This document shows positions 1 to 10,921 of a stretch of DNA of 64,000 nt, in pieces. Within the stretch, counting starts at the first letter, position 1, and each line of letters starts with the position of its first letter. Position numbers and translations under genes: made by a program. Origin of the DNA: Porifericola rhodea. Lineage in GTDB: Bacteria; Bacteroidota; Bacteroidia; Cytophagales; Cyclobacteriaceae. The notes beneath the pieces were generated by a model. It saw nothing but the letters and a program-made list of their open reading frames with translations. It did no database searches and was not told the DNA's origin. The DNA lies in NCBI RefSeq assembly GCF_030506305.1, contig NZ_CP119421.1, forward strand, positions 2,372,501 through 2,436,500, written 5' to 3'.

Positions 1-2675
<2,675 letters not shown>

Positions 2676-2771
2676 TATGCAGATCTTTACTTAAGTTTAC
2701 CTCTCTCTTACACGTTTCATGTCAACAATATTAGTGGTAGTCAGTTGAGTTCGCTCAACACACCCAAGATC

Positions 2772-2881
<110 letters not shown>

Positions 2882-2888
2882 TATAATT

Positions 2889-2923
2889 AGCCTTGTGAGC
2901 TTTGTCTTGCAAGGCTTTTTTTT
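2889..2923 (+). terminator. Rho-independent terminator of the rRNA operon
   Basis: A perfect 7-bp stem (AGCCTTG at 2889-2895 with CAAGGCT at 2910-2916) is followed by a run of T residues to 2923. It sits eight bases after the 5S gene. Confidence 0.85.
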
Positions 2924-3437
2924 GCCCTTTGCCTTCCCATACAGCCTATCACTCGCCATTCCCCTACTCCTACCCCACTACCTTCAGTCTAACCCATCTT
3001 CTAAATTAAGTCCTCTTCTAACTTACTCAACTCTTTCCCCCCATCCATATACCAAAGCTTACACCGTATCCCTCAATCAAATTAAACGCATAAGACAATG
3101 CCCTATAAAATCCTACGGTGGTATACTATCATCTTTACTCATTGATTTTACAACAGGAAGGTAGATATTAGATCATGAGCTTTTGATAACTTTGGTATCC
3201 TTTGGTCTTAACTCAACATTGCATGATGAAAATTTGTATAGTATTGAAAGGTAAAAGCTAATCATGAAAGCATAGGGATAGGCCTTTTTAGTATAAAAAA
3301 TATGAGGTTATAGGTCGTCAAACCTATGTAACAGGCACAAATGAAGCAGCTCCAAAGGACTTAATTGTAGTAAAAAAGATTAGCTCCAATTTAACTATTA
3401 ATGTAAAAGCAAAAATTTATAAGGAAGTCAACTTGTT
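2924..3437. other. 514-base gap without a recognisable intact gene
   Basis: This AT-rich stretch separates the rRNA terminator from the 3' end of the ABC exporter. The first 250 bases are strikingly pyrimidine-rich on the plus strand; an 89-codon frame there (2895-3164) overlaps the terminator and has low-complexity composition, so I do not call it. No tRNA or hairpin of note was seen. A short protein-like frame at its right end is listed separately. Confidence 0.6.
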
Positions 3438-3441
3438 TTAG
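3292..3441 (+). pseudogene. Possible remnant of a lost gene (49 codons, no start)
   Basis: The frame ending in TAG at 3439-3441 reads as ordinary polar protein sequence (QTYVTGTNEAAPKDLIVVKK in its middle) but has no start codon and is closed upstream by TAG at 3289-3291. Its stop overlaps the stop of the convergent ABC exporter. It may be the 3' end of a decayed gene, or chance. I do not recognise a family. Confidence 0.2.
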
Positions 3442-5264
3442 GCTAAATGTCCGGCGCTTTGTAGTTGGAGCTTTACCAAATTACTATAGTCCCCCTCTAG
3501 TTGGTTAAGTTCATCATGCGTACCCTGTTCTACTATTTGTCCGCTTTTTAATACATAAATTTGATCAACTTTCTTAATTGTTGCCAGGCGATGTGCAATG
3601 ATAATCGTAGTTCGGTTCTCCATCAAACGATCTAGAGCCTGCTGCACCAGATTTTCAGATTCTGCATCAAGAGAACTGGTAGCCTCATCTAAAATTAAAA
3701 TTTCTGGATTTTTTAAAATAGCACGAGCAATAGCAATTCTTTGTCTTTGACCTCCAGATAATTTGACACCTCTTTCTCCTACTAAAGTATCAAAGCCTTC
3801 AGGAAAAGTCTCTATAAATGATTTGGCATTTGCTTTCTCGGCAGCTTCTTGAATTTCCTCAAAACTAGCTCCAGGTCTACCATACATAATGTTTTCACGA
3901 ATTGACCCACCAAATAATATGACTTCCTGAGGAACAATACCTACATGATGACGATAAGCCAGCAAATCATATTTATTAATGTTCTGCTTATCTAATAATA
4001 TTTCTCCCTGGTCGACATTGTAATAGCGTAGTAACAGTTGAGTAATTGTAGATTTACCTGCTCCACTATGTCCAACAAGTGCAATCTTTTCTCCTCTGTT
4101 AATTGTAAAGTTAATCTTGTTTAGTACCTGAATATCATTGCGCGTAGGATAAGAAAAGTCAACGTTCTTAAATTCAATCTGACCTTTAATGTTTAATTGA
4201 TTTTTGCCACGATAATATTGAGTAGGGTCGAGCTCTTCCTGCTTACTCAAAATAGCAAGCACTCTTTCAGAGGCACCAACTGCTTTTTGAACCTGACCAT
4301 ATAAATCACCAAGACCTGCGATAGATCCTCCTATAAGGGTGGTGTAAAGCACAAAAGAAATTAATTCACCTACAGTGAGTGTTCCAGCTTCTACAAGAGA
4401 AGCACCATACCATATAACAGCCACAATTCCGCCAAATAAGGCAAAAATGACAAAAGAGATAAATAGTCCTCGGTAAACTGCGGCTTTTAGAGCAGTACCC
4501 ACTACAGCAGTAAGAGAGGCATTGTATTTTTTAATCTCAAAGAGCTCGCTGGTAAATGATTTTACGGCCTGTATAGCCTGGAGTGTTTCTTCTACAATGA
4601 TATTGGTATCTGCAAGTTGATCCTGTGTGGTTTTTGACAATTTTCGGATCTTTTTGCCAAACAGCACAGCCAGTATGACTAGTACGGGAAAGGTAGCTAG
4701 CATGAAAGCAGTAAGTTGAGGAGCCATAAAACTTATGACAACAACGCCAATAAGCAGGGTAGCCATTTGCCTTAATAACTCAGCCAATGTGGTGGAAAAA
4801 GTACTTTGTAACAAAGATACATCAGAGGTTATGCGACTGATTAGTTCGCCAGTACGATGTTGGTCATAGAAAGTCATGGGTAAAGACATAAGCTTACTGT
4901 AAAGAGCAAGACGAACGTCTGCCATAGATTTTTCATTAACCTGAGCAAAAAAGTAAACCCTTACAAACGAGAATATGCTTTGTATAAAAAAGACAGCGAG
5001 CAAAATCAGAGCTATGGTATTTATACTCTCACTAATCCAGGAACTATTTCCAGAAGCTACATCTATTAGTTCGCCCGAAGCAAGAGGAAAAGTAAGTAAA
5101 GAGAGACTTGAGAATACAAGGCTTAAAATACCAACGATAAACTGCCACTTATAAGGAATAATAAATTTGTAAATACCTAATAAGGATTGAAAGCTTCTTT
5201 TATTCAGCTTAACTTTTTTTTCGGAAGAGTAGGCTGTTTTATTAGCCGTATTGTTATCTGTCAT
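3438..5264 (-). CDS. MsbA-type ABC exporter, fused permease and ATPase
   Basis: A 608-residue half-transporter with the exporter layout: transmembrane region at about residues 35-320 (six hydrophobic segments) and nucleotide-binding domain at about 360-600. Visible motifs are Walker A GHSGAGKST (398-406), Q-loop PQE (445-447), signature LSGGQ (502-506), Walker B ILILDE (522-527) and the H-loop histidine in IIAHRL. It should work as a homodimer in the inner membrane, exporting lipid or another hydrophobic substrate. MsbA (lipid A flippase) is the best family label, but the substrate cannot be read from sequence. It is transcribed divergently from the SDR gene at 5412 and appears monocistronic. 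Confidence 0.92.
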   Translation of the reverse strand: MTDNNTANKTAYSSEKKVKLNKRSFQSLLGIYKFIIPYKWQFIVGILSLVFSSLSLLTFPLASGELIDVASGNSSWISESINTIALILLAVFFIQSIFSFVRVYFFAQVNEKSMADVRLALYSKLMSLPMTFYDQHRTGELISRITSDVSLLQSTFSTTLAELLRQMATLLIGVVVISFMAPQLTAFMLATFPVLVILAVLFGKKIRKLSKTTQDQLADTNIIVEETLQAIQAVKSFTSELFEIKKYNASLTAVVGTALKAAVYRGLFISFVIFALFGGIVAVIWYGASLVEAGTLTVGELISFVLYTTLIGGSIAGLGDLYGQVQKAVGASERVLAILSKQEELDPTQYYRGKNQLNIKGQIEFKNVDFSYPTRNDIQVLNKINFTINRGEKIALVGHSGAGKSTITQLLLRYYNVDQGEILLDKQNINKYDLLAYRHHVGIVPQEVILFGGSIRENIMYGRPGASFEEIQEAAEKANAKSFIETFPEGFDTLVGERGVKLSGGQRQRIAIARAILKNPEILILDEATSSLDAESENLVQQALDRLMENRTTIIIAHRLATIKKVDQIYVLKSGQIVEQGTHDELNQLEGDYSNLVKLQLQSAGHLA

Positions 5265-5372
5265 AGACTTAAGTCAAATATTAGGAATATCAACAAAAAG
5301 TAAATACTCATAGCTTATAGTTGGAGTACAGACTCACACATGATCAAACTAAAGAAATTGTAAGCTAAACTG

Positions 5373-5380
5373 TATATTTG
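5373..5380 (+). promoter_or_regulatory. Candidate Bacteroidota -7 box
   Basis: TATATTTG matches the TAnnTTTG -7 consensus of the Bacteroidota primary sigma factor and lies 31 bases before the SDR start codon. No TTG element is found at the expected 18-21 bp upstream, so only half the promoter is supported. Confidence 0.3.
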
Positions 5381-5411
5381 TTAGACTTATTAAACAAGGA
5401 AATATTTTATT

Positions 5412-6380
5412 ATGGTGTTTGTTACGGGGGCCACTGGTTTAATTGGCAGTTTTATATGCAGAAAATTATTAACGCAGGGATATAAAGTAAAAGCTTTAAA
5501 AAGAAAGAACTCCGATCTGCAATTGGTAAAAGAAATTGAAAAACAGATAGAATGGGTAGAAGGAGATTTGTTAAATGTTAGCGAGCTACACGAATATCTG
5601 GAAGAGGCGGAAGAAGTTATCCATTGTGCTGCCATGGTATCTTACGATAGTAAGCATGAGGAGCTGATGAAGCGTGTGAATGTTGACAGTACAGCTAATC
5701 TGGTAAACGCATCTTTACAGCGTGGAATAAAAAGGTTTGTACACATTAGCTCTGTTGCTTCTATAGGTAAAGATAAGCTATCGCCTATTAGTACAGAAGA
5801 AACCCAGTGGACCGAAGGAGACAAACATACCTCCTATGCCAGAAGTAAACATCAGGCTGAGCTAGAAGTATGGAGAGGGTGGGCAGAGGGTTTAAATACT
5901 GTGGTTCTTAACCCCTCACTAGTTTTAGGGCCGGGAGATTGGGACAAAAGCAGTACTCAGGTTTTTAAGTATATCTGGGAAGAAAACAGATTCTATACAA
6001 ATGGTATGGTTAATTATGTAGATGTTAGAGATGTAGCCAAGGCGGCAGTACAGTTACTTTCTTCACCGCTAAAAGGGGAACGTTTTATCGTAAGCGCTGG
6101 TAGTACAACTTACAAAGAACTGTTTGATGCCATCGCAGATAAATTTGAAAAAAGGCCTCCAAACGTCAAAGTTAAAGGACTCATGATCAAATTGGCTATC
6201 ATGCTGGATAAGGTTCGGACTAAATTAACAGGTAATGTTCCTATTGTAACAGACGAATTAGAGCAAGTCTCAAAGAATCAACATACGTATGATAATTCTA
6301 AAATCAAACAGGTATTAAACTTTAAATTTAGAGATTTTGAAGATACCCTTCACTGGTGTTGCCAGCAGTTGCAATCCTAA
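5412..6380 (+). CDS. NAD(P)-dependent extended SDR (epimerase / dihydroflavonol-reductase-like)
   Basis: A 322-residue Rossmann-fold oxidoreductase. The dinucleotide-binding loop TGATGLIG is at residues 5-12, and the catalytic YxxxK pair appears as YARSK near residue 142, with an upstream serine in HISSVASIG. The N-terminal half binds NAD(P) and the C-terminal half the substrate. The family includes dihydroflavonol 4-reductases, 3-beta-hydroxysteroid dehydrogenases and nucleotide-sugar epimerases; the substrate here is unknown. The gene has its own upstream region, divergent from the ABC exporter, and stops 131 bases before the TPR gene. Confidence 0.85.
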   Translation: MVFVTGATGLIGSFICRKLLTQGYKVKALKRKNSDLQLVKEIEKQIEWVEGDLLNVSELHEYLEEAEEVIHCAAMVSYDSKHEELMKRVNVDSTANLVNASLQRGIKRFVHISSVASIGKDKLSPISTEETQWTEGDKHTSYARSKHQAELEVWRGWAEGLNTVVLNPSLVLGPGDWDKSSTQVFKYIWEENRFYTNGMVNYVDVRDVAKAAVQLLSSPLKGERFIVSAGSTTYKELFDAIADKFEKRPPNVKVKGLMIKLAIMLDKVRTKLTGNVPIVTDELEQVSKNQHTYDNSKIKQVLNFKFRDFEDTLHWCCQQLQS

Positions 6381-6511
6381 AAATACCGCGTTCTTTGCCG
6401 GTTTTAAAGAACTATTGAACTGTTGGTGATGGTTGAAGTATTATATATATTTAGAGCGGATCAACTGAAAGAAGAAGTCTTGCAGGTGATTATTTTTCAG
6501 TAACAACATGA

Positions 6512-7921
6512 ATGTCAAGATGTATGGGAGAAAACTATAAAAGAAGAGAGGACGGCGATCAACTGGCAGCGTGGTTCGAGGAGCAAAAGCAAAACAATGC
6601 CACGCAGTTTTTTGACTTGAATGTTTACATTGACCTTATTGAACATTATGTCCAGGAGGATGATAATATAAAAGCTTTAGAAGTATGTCGTATGGGTATT
6701 GAACAGTATCCATATTCTTCTGAATTGTTAACGCAAACAGCCCAAGTACACAGCAATCTGGAGGACTATGACAAAGCGCTGGATGCTTTGGATAAAGCCT
6801 CTAACCTTCAGCCAAATGACCCGGAAATACTAATGCTAAGAGGCAACATACTTACCTATTCGGGCAGACATCAGGATGCTATTCATGAATTTGAACACCT
6901 TCTTAGTTTTAGCGCGGAGAAAGATGAAATCTACTATAACATGGGGCTGGCCTACCAGAACATTGCTGAATATGGTAAAGCCATCAACTGTTATAAAAAC
7001 GCTATAGAACAGAATATTCATCATGAGGATGCTATGTATGAACTGGCTTTCTGCCTGGATATGACCGGCGAACTGGAAGATAGCCTGGGGTACTATGAGC
7101 GTTTTATCAATGAAGACCCATTCTCGCAGCATGCCTGGTATAATATGGGAATCGTTTACAATAAGCTGAATGAATATGGGAAGGCCGTGCAGGCGTATGA
7201 GTACGCTATTGCAATAGACGATCAGTTTTCTTCTGCTTACTTTAATTTGGGCAATGCGCTGATGAACCTTAAAGAATATCAGAGAGCAGTAGATGCCTAT
7301 GTACAAACTTATAAAATAGAAGGACCAAGCCCAGAGACTTACTGCTACCTGGGCGGTGCTTATGAGAAGCTTGAGCAGTACGATAAAGCAATTAAATATT
7401 ATCAGAAAGCAAGCGGGTTGGACGAAATGTACGATGAGGCCTGGTTTGGCATTGGAGTTTCGCTAAGCAAGCAGCAGAAATGGCTGGAAGCTGTACACTT
7501 TCTTAACAAAGCAATTAAAATAAATGGCGATAACGCTAAGTACTGGCAAACTCTCGCTGAAGCGGAGTATCAGGTAGGTAACATGGTTTCTTGCCTGGAT
7601 GCCTATCAGGAAGCGAGCCTAATAGACCCTGAAAGTGCTCAGGTATGGCTAGACTGGTCTTATGTATATTATGAGCAGGGCGACTATGAAAAGGCGCTGG
7701 AGCTGATGATGGACGGTTTAGATGAAGTACCAGAGGAGGTAGATTTGTATTATTATGCAGCTGCCTACCTTATTTGTGCGGGTAAATTTCGCGAAGCATT
7801 TAATTTTCTGGAAAATGCTTTAACTTTGGATTTTGACAGACACGAGATTCTGTATGAGTTTTTTCCAAAGTTAGAAACTCAAAAAGCATTGTTTAAAATT
7901 ATAGATCAGTACAGAAAATAA
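6512..7921 (+). CDS. Tetratricopeptide-repeat protein
   Basis: A 469-residue protein made almost entirely of 34-residue TPR units (about eleven, from residue 35 on), for example YYNMGLAYQNIAEYGKAINC and AWYNMGIVYNKLNEYGKAVQ, each with the small-residue and aromatic pattern of TPR helices A and B. There is no signal peptide or membrane segment, so it is probably a cytoplasmic scaffold. The start is taken at the first ATG of the frame; a second ATG at 6524 is possible. The next gene starts 10 bases downstream, so the two are probably co-transcribed. Partners are unknown. Confidence 0.85.
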   Translation: MSRCMGENYKRREDGDQLAAWFEEQKQNNATQFFDLNVYIDLIEHYVQEDDNIKALEVCRMGIEQYPYSSELLTQTAQVHSNLEDYDKALDALDKASNLQPNDPEILMLRGNILTYSGRHQDAIHEFEHLLSFSAEKDEIYYNMGLAYQNIAEYGKAINCYKNAIEQNIHHEDAMYELAFCLDMTGELEDSLGYYERFINEDPFSQHAWYNMGIVYNKLNEYGKAVQAYEYAIAIDDQFSSAYFNLGNALMNLKEYQRAVDAYVQTYKIEGPSPETYCYLGGAYEKLEQYDKAIKYYQKASGLDEMYDEAWFGIGVSLSKQQKWLEAVHFLNKAIKINGDNAKYWQTLAEAEYQVGNMVSCLDAYQEASLIDPESAQVWLDWSYVYYEQGDYEKALELMMDGLDEVPEEVDLYYYAAAYLICAGKFREAFNFLENALTLDFDRHEILYEFFPKLETQKALFKIIDQYRK

Positions 7922-7931
7922 ATCTTTTTTG

Positions 7932-8696
7932 ATGAATTACACGCTAAGTCAGGTGCCTGAGCGTACACAAAAGCCTAGGGTATACGGCTATACGATGGCG
8001 ATGGATAAAGGGCTAAGCCTAAGAGAAGTTGAGGATTTTATAAGTGTAGCCGGTGGTTATGTTGATATTGTTAAGCTTGGGTGGGCTACCTCTTTTGTGA
8101 CCCCTAATCTACAAGATAAGATAGAGCTTTACCACAGTGCTAATATACCTGTCTATTTCGGAGGCACATTATTTGAGGCCTTTGTAATCAGAAATCAGTT
8201 TGAAGACTACCGCAAAATTTTAGACAAATACGGTATGTCATTTGCCGAAGTATCCGATGGCTCAATAGATATGAAGCACGATCAAAAGTGTGAGTATATC
8301 AGTAAACTGGCAGAACAGGTTACAGTACTTTCAGAGGTAGGTTCTAAAGATGCGGCTAAAATAATGCCCCCTTACAAATGGATAGAACTGATGCAGGCCG
8401 AACTTGACGCCGGCGCGTGGAAGGTAATAGGCGAAGCCCGAGAAGGCGGCAATGTAGGGCTTTTTCGCTCTAGCGGCGAAGTACGATCTGGCCTGGTAGA
8501 AGAAATACTTACCAAAATTCCTTTTGAAAGTATCATTTGGGAAGCTCCTCAGAAAGAACAACAGGTGTGGTTTATCAAACTCCTGGGAGCTAATGTAAAT
8601 CTGGGAAATATAGCTCCAAATGAAGTAATACCTTTAGAAACCATTCGCTTAGGGCTTAGAGGCGATACCTTTAATCATTTTCTGAATCAGAAATAA
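7932..8696 (+). CDS. Phosphosulfolactate synthase (ComA) family protein
   Basis: A 254-residue TIM-barrel protein of the ComA family, which adds sulfite to phosphoenolpyruvate to give (R)-phospho-3-sulfolactate. Family features visible are the N-terminal MAMDKGLSL segment, DIVKLGWATS, VYFGGTLFE, FAEVSDGSI and the C-terminal NLGNIAPNEVIPLE and LGLRGDT blocks. In methanogens the enzyme serves coenzyme M synthesis; related proteins in bacteria serve sulfolactate or cysteate formation. In a gliding Bacteroidota it might supply sulfonate for cysteate-based sulfonolipids, which is my inference. The ATG at 7932 was chosen over an in-frame TTG three bases earlier. Probably in an operon with the preceding TPR gene. 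Confidence 0.85.
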   Translation: MNYTLSQVPERTQKPRVYGYTMAMDKGLSLREVEDFISVAGGYVDIVKLGWATSFVTPNLQDKIELYHSANIPVYFGGTLFEAFVIRNQFEDYRKILDKYGMSFAEVSDGSIDMKHDQKCEYISKLAEQVTVLSEVGSKDAAKIMPPYKWIELMQAELDAGAWKVIGEAREGGNVGLFRSSGEVRSGLVEEILTKIPFESIIWEAPQKEQQVWFIKLLGANVNLGNIAPNEVIPLETIRLGLRGDTFNHFLNQK

Positions 8697-8698
8697 AC

Positions 8699-8735
8699 AT
8701 ATATGCTCCTGCGTACTTAGCGTAGGAGTATGTAT
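8699..8735 (+). other. Strong 15-bp hairpin between comA-like and DUF368 genes
   Basis: Bases 8699-8713 pair with 8721-8735 around the 7-base loop TACTTAG, with three G-U pairs. No T run follows, so it is not a classical terminator. It includes an in-frame ATG at 8730, which argues that the DUF368 gene starts further downstream at 8757. Confidence 0.6.
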
Positions 8736-8756
8736 TCATCTCATGCCCTAATAGCC

Positions 8757-9707
8757 ATGCAAAAATTTAGAAATTACATACAACTTTTTTTCAAAGGTGT
8801 AGCGATGGGAGGGGCCGATGTAGTGCCCGGTGTTTCAGGAGGTACAATCGCTTTTATAACTGGCATCTATGGCACATTACTAGATGCTATCAAGTCATTT
8901 AACCTTGAAGCCGTTCAGTTACTGATTAAGTTCAAGTTTAAAGATTTTTGGAAGCACATTAATGGCAATTTCTTAATAACGCTATTCGCGGGCATTGCCC
9001 TAAGCATTATCACTCTGGCTAAACTCATTCATCTTTTTCTGGAAGAGTACCCTATACAGTTGTGGTCGTTCTTCTTTGGCTTAGTAATTATTGCGGCGAT
9101 ATCTGTATCTCGTGAAATTGGCAAATGGAGTGTTGGGGCTATTATTGCTGGTATAATGGGTATAGGCATTGCTTATTTTATAACATTGGCCACCCCGGCA
9201 GAAACTCCCACTGCTAGCTGGTTTATCTTTCTCTCCGGGGCAGTAGCCATTTGTGCTATGATTCTACCCGGTATTTCTGGAAGTTTCATTCTGCTCATAC
9301 TCGGAAAGTATGCCTACATATTAGAGGCTGTTAACGAAAGAGATTTTGGCGTCATAGCTTTATTTGGATTAGGCTGTATAGTGGGCATTTTGAGCTTCGC
9401 AAGAGTTATTTCCTGGTTGCTACACAAGTTTCATGATGTGGCAGTCGCTCTTCTTGCAGGCTTTATGATTGGCTCACTCAATAAGATATGGCCCTGGAAA
9501 GAAGTAATGCAGACTCGTATCAATAGCAAAGGAGAAGAAGTTCCTTTTATCACAAAAAACATATGGCCCACAGAGTATTTGGAAGCTACCGGCTTGGAGC
9601 CTCACATTTGGCAGGCTGCGGTATTTATGCTGCTGGGCATTGGCATTGTAGTCTTTTTAGAACAATTTGCGACTCGCAGAAGTCGTAAGATTACTTCTGC
9701 ATCATAA
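8757..9707 (+). CDS. DUF368 family polyprenyl-phosphate transporter (PopT-like)
   Basis: A 316-residue polytopic inner-membrane protein with the family's two inverted signature motifs, GADVVPGVSGGTIAFITG near the N-terminus and ILPGISGSFILLILGKY in the middle, and about eight hydrophobic segments. DUF368 proteins (PopT) were shown to recycle undecaprenyl phosphate across the membrane for wall and polysaccharide synthesis. I place the start at ATG 8757 (MQKFRNYIQ...) because family members begin just before the FFKGVAMGGAD stretch and because the alternative ATG at 8730 lies in a stable hairpin. The MoxR gene follows after 26 bases. Confidence 0.85.
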   Translation: MQKFRNYIQLFFKGVAMGGADVVPGVSGGTIAFITGIYGTLLDAIKSFNLEAVQLLIKFKFKDFWKHINGNFLITLFAGIALSIITLAKLIHLFLEEYPIQLWSFFFGLVIIAAISVSREIGKWSVGAIIAGIMGIGIAYFITLATPAETPTASWFIFLSGAVAICAMILPGISGSFILLILGKYAYILEAVNERDFGVIALFGLGCIVGILSFARVISWLLHKFHDVAVALLAGFMIGSLNKIWPWKEVMQTRINSKGEEVPFITKNIWPTEYLEATGLEPHIWQAAVFMLLGIGIVVFLEQFATRRSRKITSAS

Positions 9708-9733
9708 ACAAGATAAAACTACCTTTTTAAACA

Positions 9734-10723
9734 ATGGATAAAGTTACCGACGAAGCATCAAAGCAAGAACACAGAGATAAAATTCAACAGGTCTTTACCG
9801 AAGTAAAGAAAGTAGTGGTAGGGCAGGAGTATATGGTAAACCGACTGTTAATCGGTCTGTTTACACAAGGACATATACTGTTGGAGGGGGTTCCTGGACT
9901 AGCCAAAACCCTAACCGTCAACACACTGGCCAAGGTATTGCATCTTAATTTTCAGCGCATACAATTTACTCCTGATCTTTTGCCAGCTGACCTGATAGGT
10001 ACAATGATATACAACCAGCAAAAGGCAAATTTTGAAGTAAAAAAGGGGCCTATATTTGCTAACCTGATACTTGCAGATGAGGTAAACCGTTCTCCTGCCA
10101 AGGTACAGTCTGCATTGCTGGAGTCTATGCAGGAAAAGCAGGTTACTATCGGAGAAACTACGTATCAGCTGGACCGTCCATTTTTAGTTCTGGCAACCCA
10201 AAACCCGGTAGAGCAGGAAGGTACATATCCACTTCCTGAAGCTCAGGTAGACCGTTTCATGATGAAAGTACATGTGGATTACCCCAGCAAAGAAAACGAG
10301 CTGGAAGTCATGCGACGCATGTCCAACATGTCTTTCAAGGGAGATCTGCAATCTGTACTTACCAAAGAAGATATTTTTGCGATCCGCGATGAAATTAATG
10401 CGGTTACTATCTCCGACTCATTGGAAAAATACATTATTGAGCTGGTCTTTGCGACTCGCTTTCCAGAGCAGTACCAAATGGGCGAAATCGCAAACTATAT
10501 TCAGTTTGGTGCATCACCAAGGGCTAGTATTAACCTTAATGTAGCTGCTAAAGCTATCGCCTACTTTGATGAACGTGATTATGTACTTCCGGAAGATATT
10601 AAGGAAGTAGCTCACGATGTCTTTAATCATAGAATCTTGTTAAACTACGAGGCAGAAGCAGATGGCGTAAGTACATCAGATATCATTAAAAAAATTCTGC
10701 ATAAAGTACCTATCAATAGGTAG
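9734..10723 (+). CDS. MoxR-family AAA+ ATPase
   Basis: A 329-residue AAA+ protein with Walker A in GVPGLAKT (near residue 54), Walker B LILADEVNR, sensor 1 ATQNPVEQEGTYPLPEAQ, an arginine finger in VDRFM, and the C-terminal lid with sensor 2 in GASPRAS. MoxR proteins act as chaperones that mature or insert metal cofactors or remodel von Willebrand-domain partners. In Bacteroidota they usually precede DUF58 and VWA genes (the BatABCDE set); none follows here, where a terminator closes the transcript, so this is a stand-alone copy. Confidence 0.92.
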   Translation: MDKVTDEASKQEHRDKIQQVFTEVKKVVVGQEYMVNRLLIGLFTQGHILLEGVPGLAKTLTVNTLAKVLHLNFQRIQFTPDLLPADLIGTMIYNQQKANFEVKKGPIFANLILADEVNRSPAKVQSALLESMQEKQVTIGETTYQLDRPFLVLATQNPVEQEGTYPLPEAQVDRFMMKVHVDYPSKENELEVMRRMSNMSFKGDLQSVLTKEDIFAIRDEINAVTISDSLEKYIIELVFATRFPEQYQMGEIANYIQFGASPRASINLNVAAKAIAYFDERDYVLPEDIKEVAHDVFNHRILLNYEAEADGVSTSDIIKKILHKVPINR

Positions 10724-10757
10724 TTTAATATTCGTCAACTCCATATTAATAAAGCTT

Positions 10758-10784
10758 AAGCCTCTGTAAATCAGGGGCTTTCTT
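10758..10784 (+). terminator. Rho-independent terminator after the MoxR gene
   Basis: Stem AAGCCTCTG (10758-10766) pairs with CAGGGGCTT (10772-10780, one G-U pair) around a 5-base loop and is followed by TCTT. The T run is short. Confidence 0.65.
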
Positions 10785-10794
10785 GTTAATATCG

Positions 10795-10864
10795 TTAACA
10801 TTAAATTAACACGCTTTTCTCATCCTTAACCATTTGTTAACATTACGGTCGCGATAGGTTAATA
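10795..10864 (+). promoter_or_regulatory. Candidate Pho-box-like operator of TTAACA half-sites
   Basis: TTAACA occurs at 10795 and again exactly 11 bases on at 10806. A second pair, TTAACC at 10826 and TTAACA at 10837, is again 11 bases apart, and TTAATA lies 22 bases further at 10859. Direct TTAACA-type repeats with an 11-bp period are the known binding pattern of PhoP in Bacillus; response regulators of this class bind one face of the helix. The array ends about 58 bases before the lipoprotein start. Which regulator uses it here is inference. Confidence 0.5.
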
Positions 10865-10921
10865 CTAGTTTGTGAATTTTGCAGGTGTAATTTTTAGCAA
10901 GAAACACTACAAAATTCTCTT

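Noticed and set aside
2895-3164. 89-codon plus-strand frame after the 5S gene
   Set aside because: It begins inside the rRNA terminator and its composition (Ser, Leu and Pro runs from pyrimidine-rich DNA) is not that of a real protein.
6390-6412. Possible terminator after the SDR gene (GTTCTTT with AAAGAAC)
   Set aside because: The stem is AT-rich and weak and no T run follows it.
10836-10872. Possible two-part promoter (TTTG ... TAGTTTG) before the lipoprotein
   Set aside because: Spacing of about 29 bases is too long and the second box lacks one base of TAnnTTTG.
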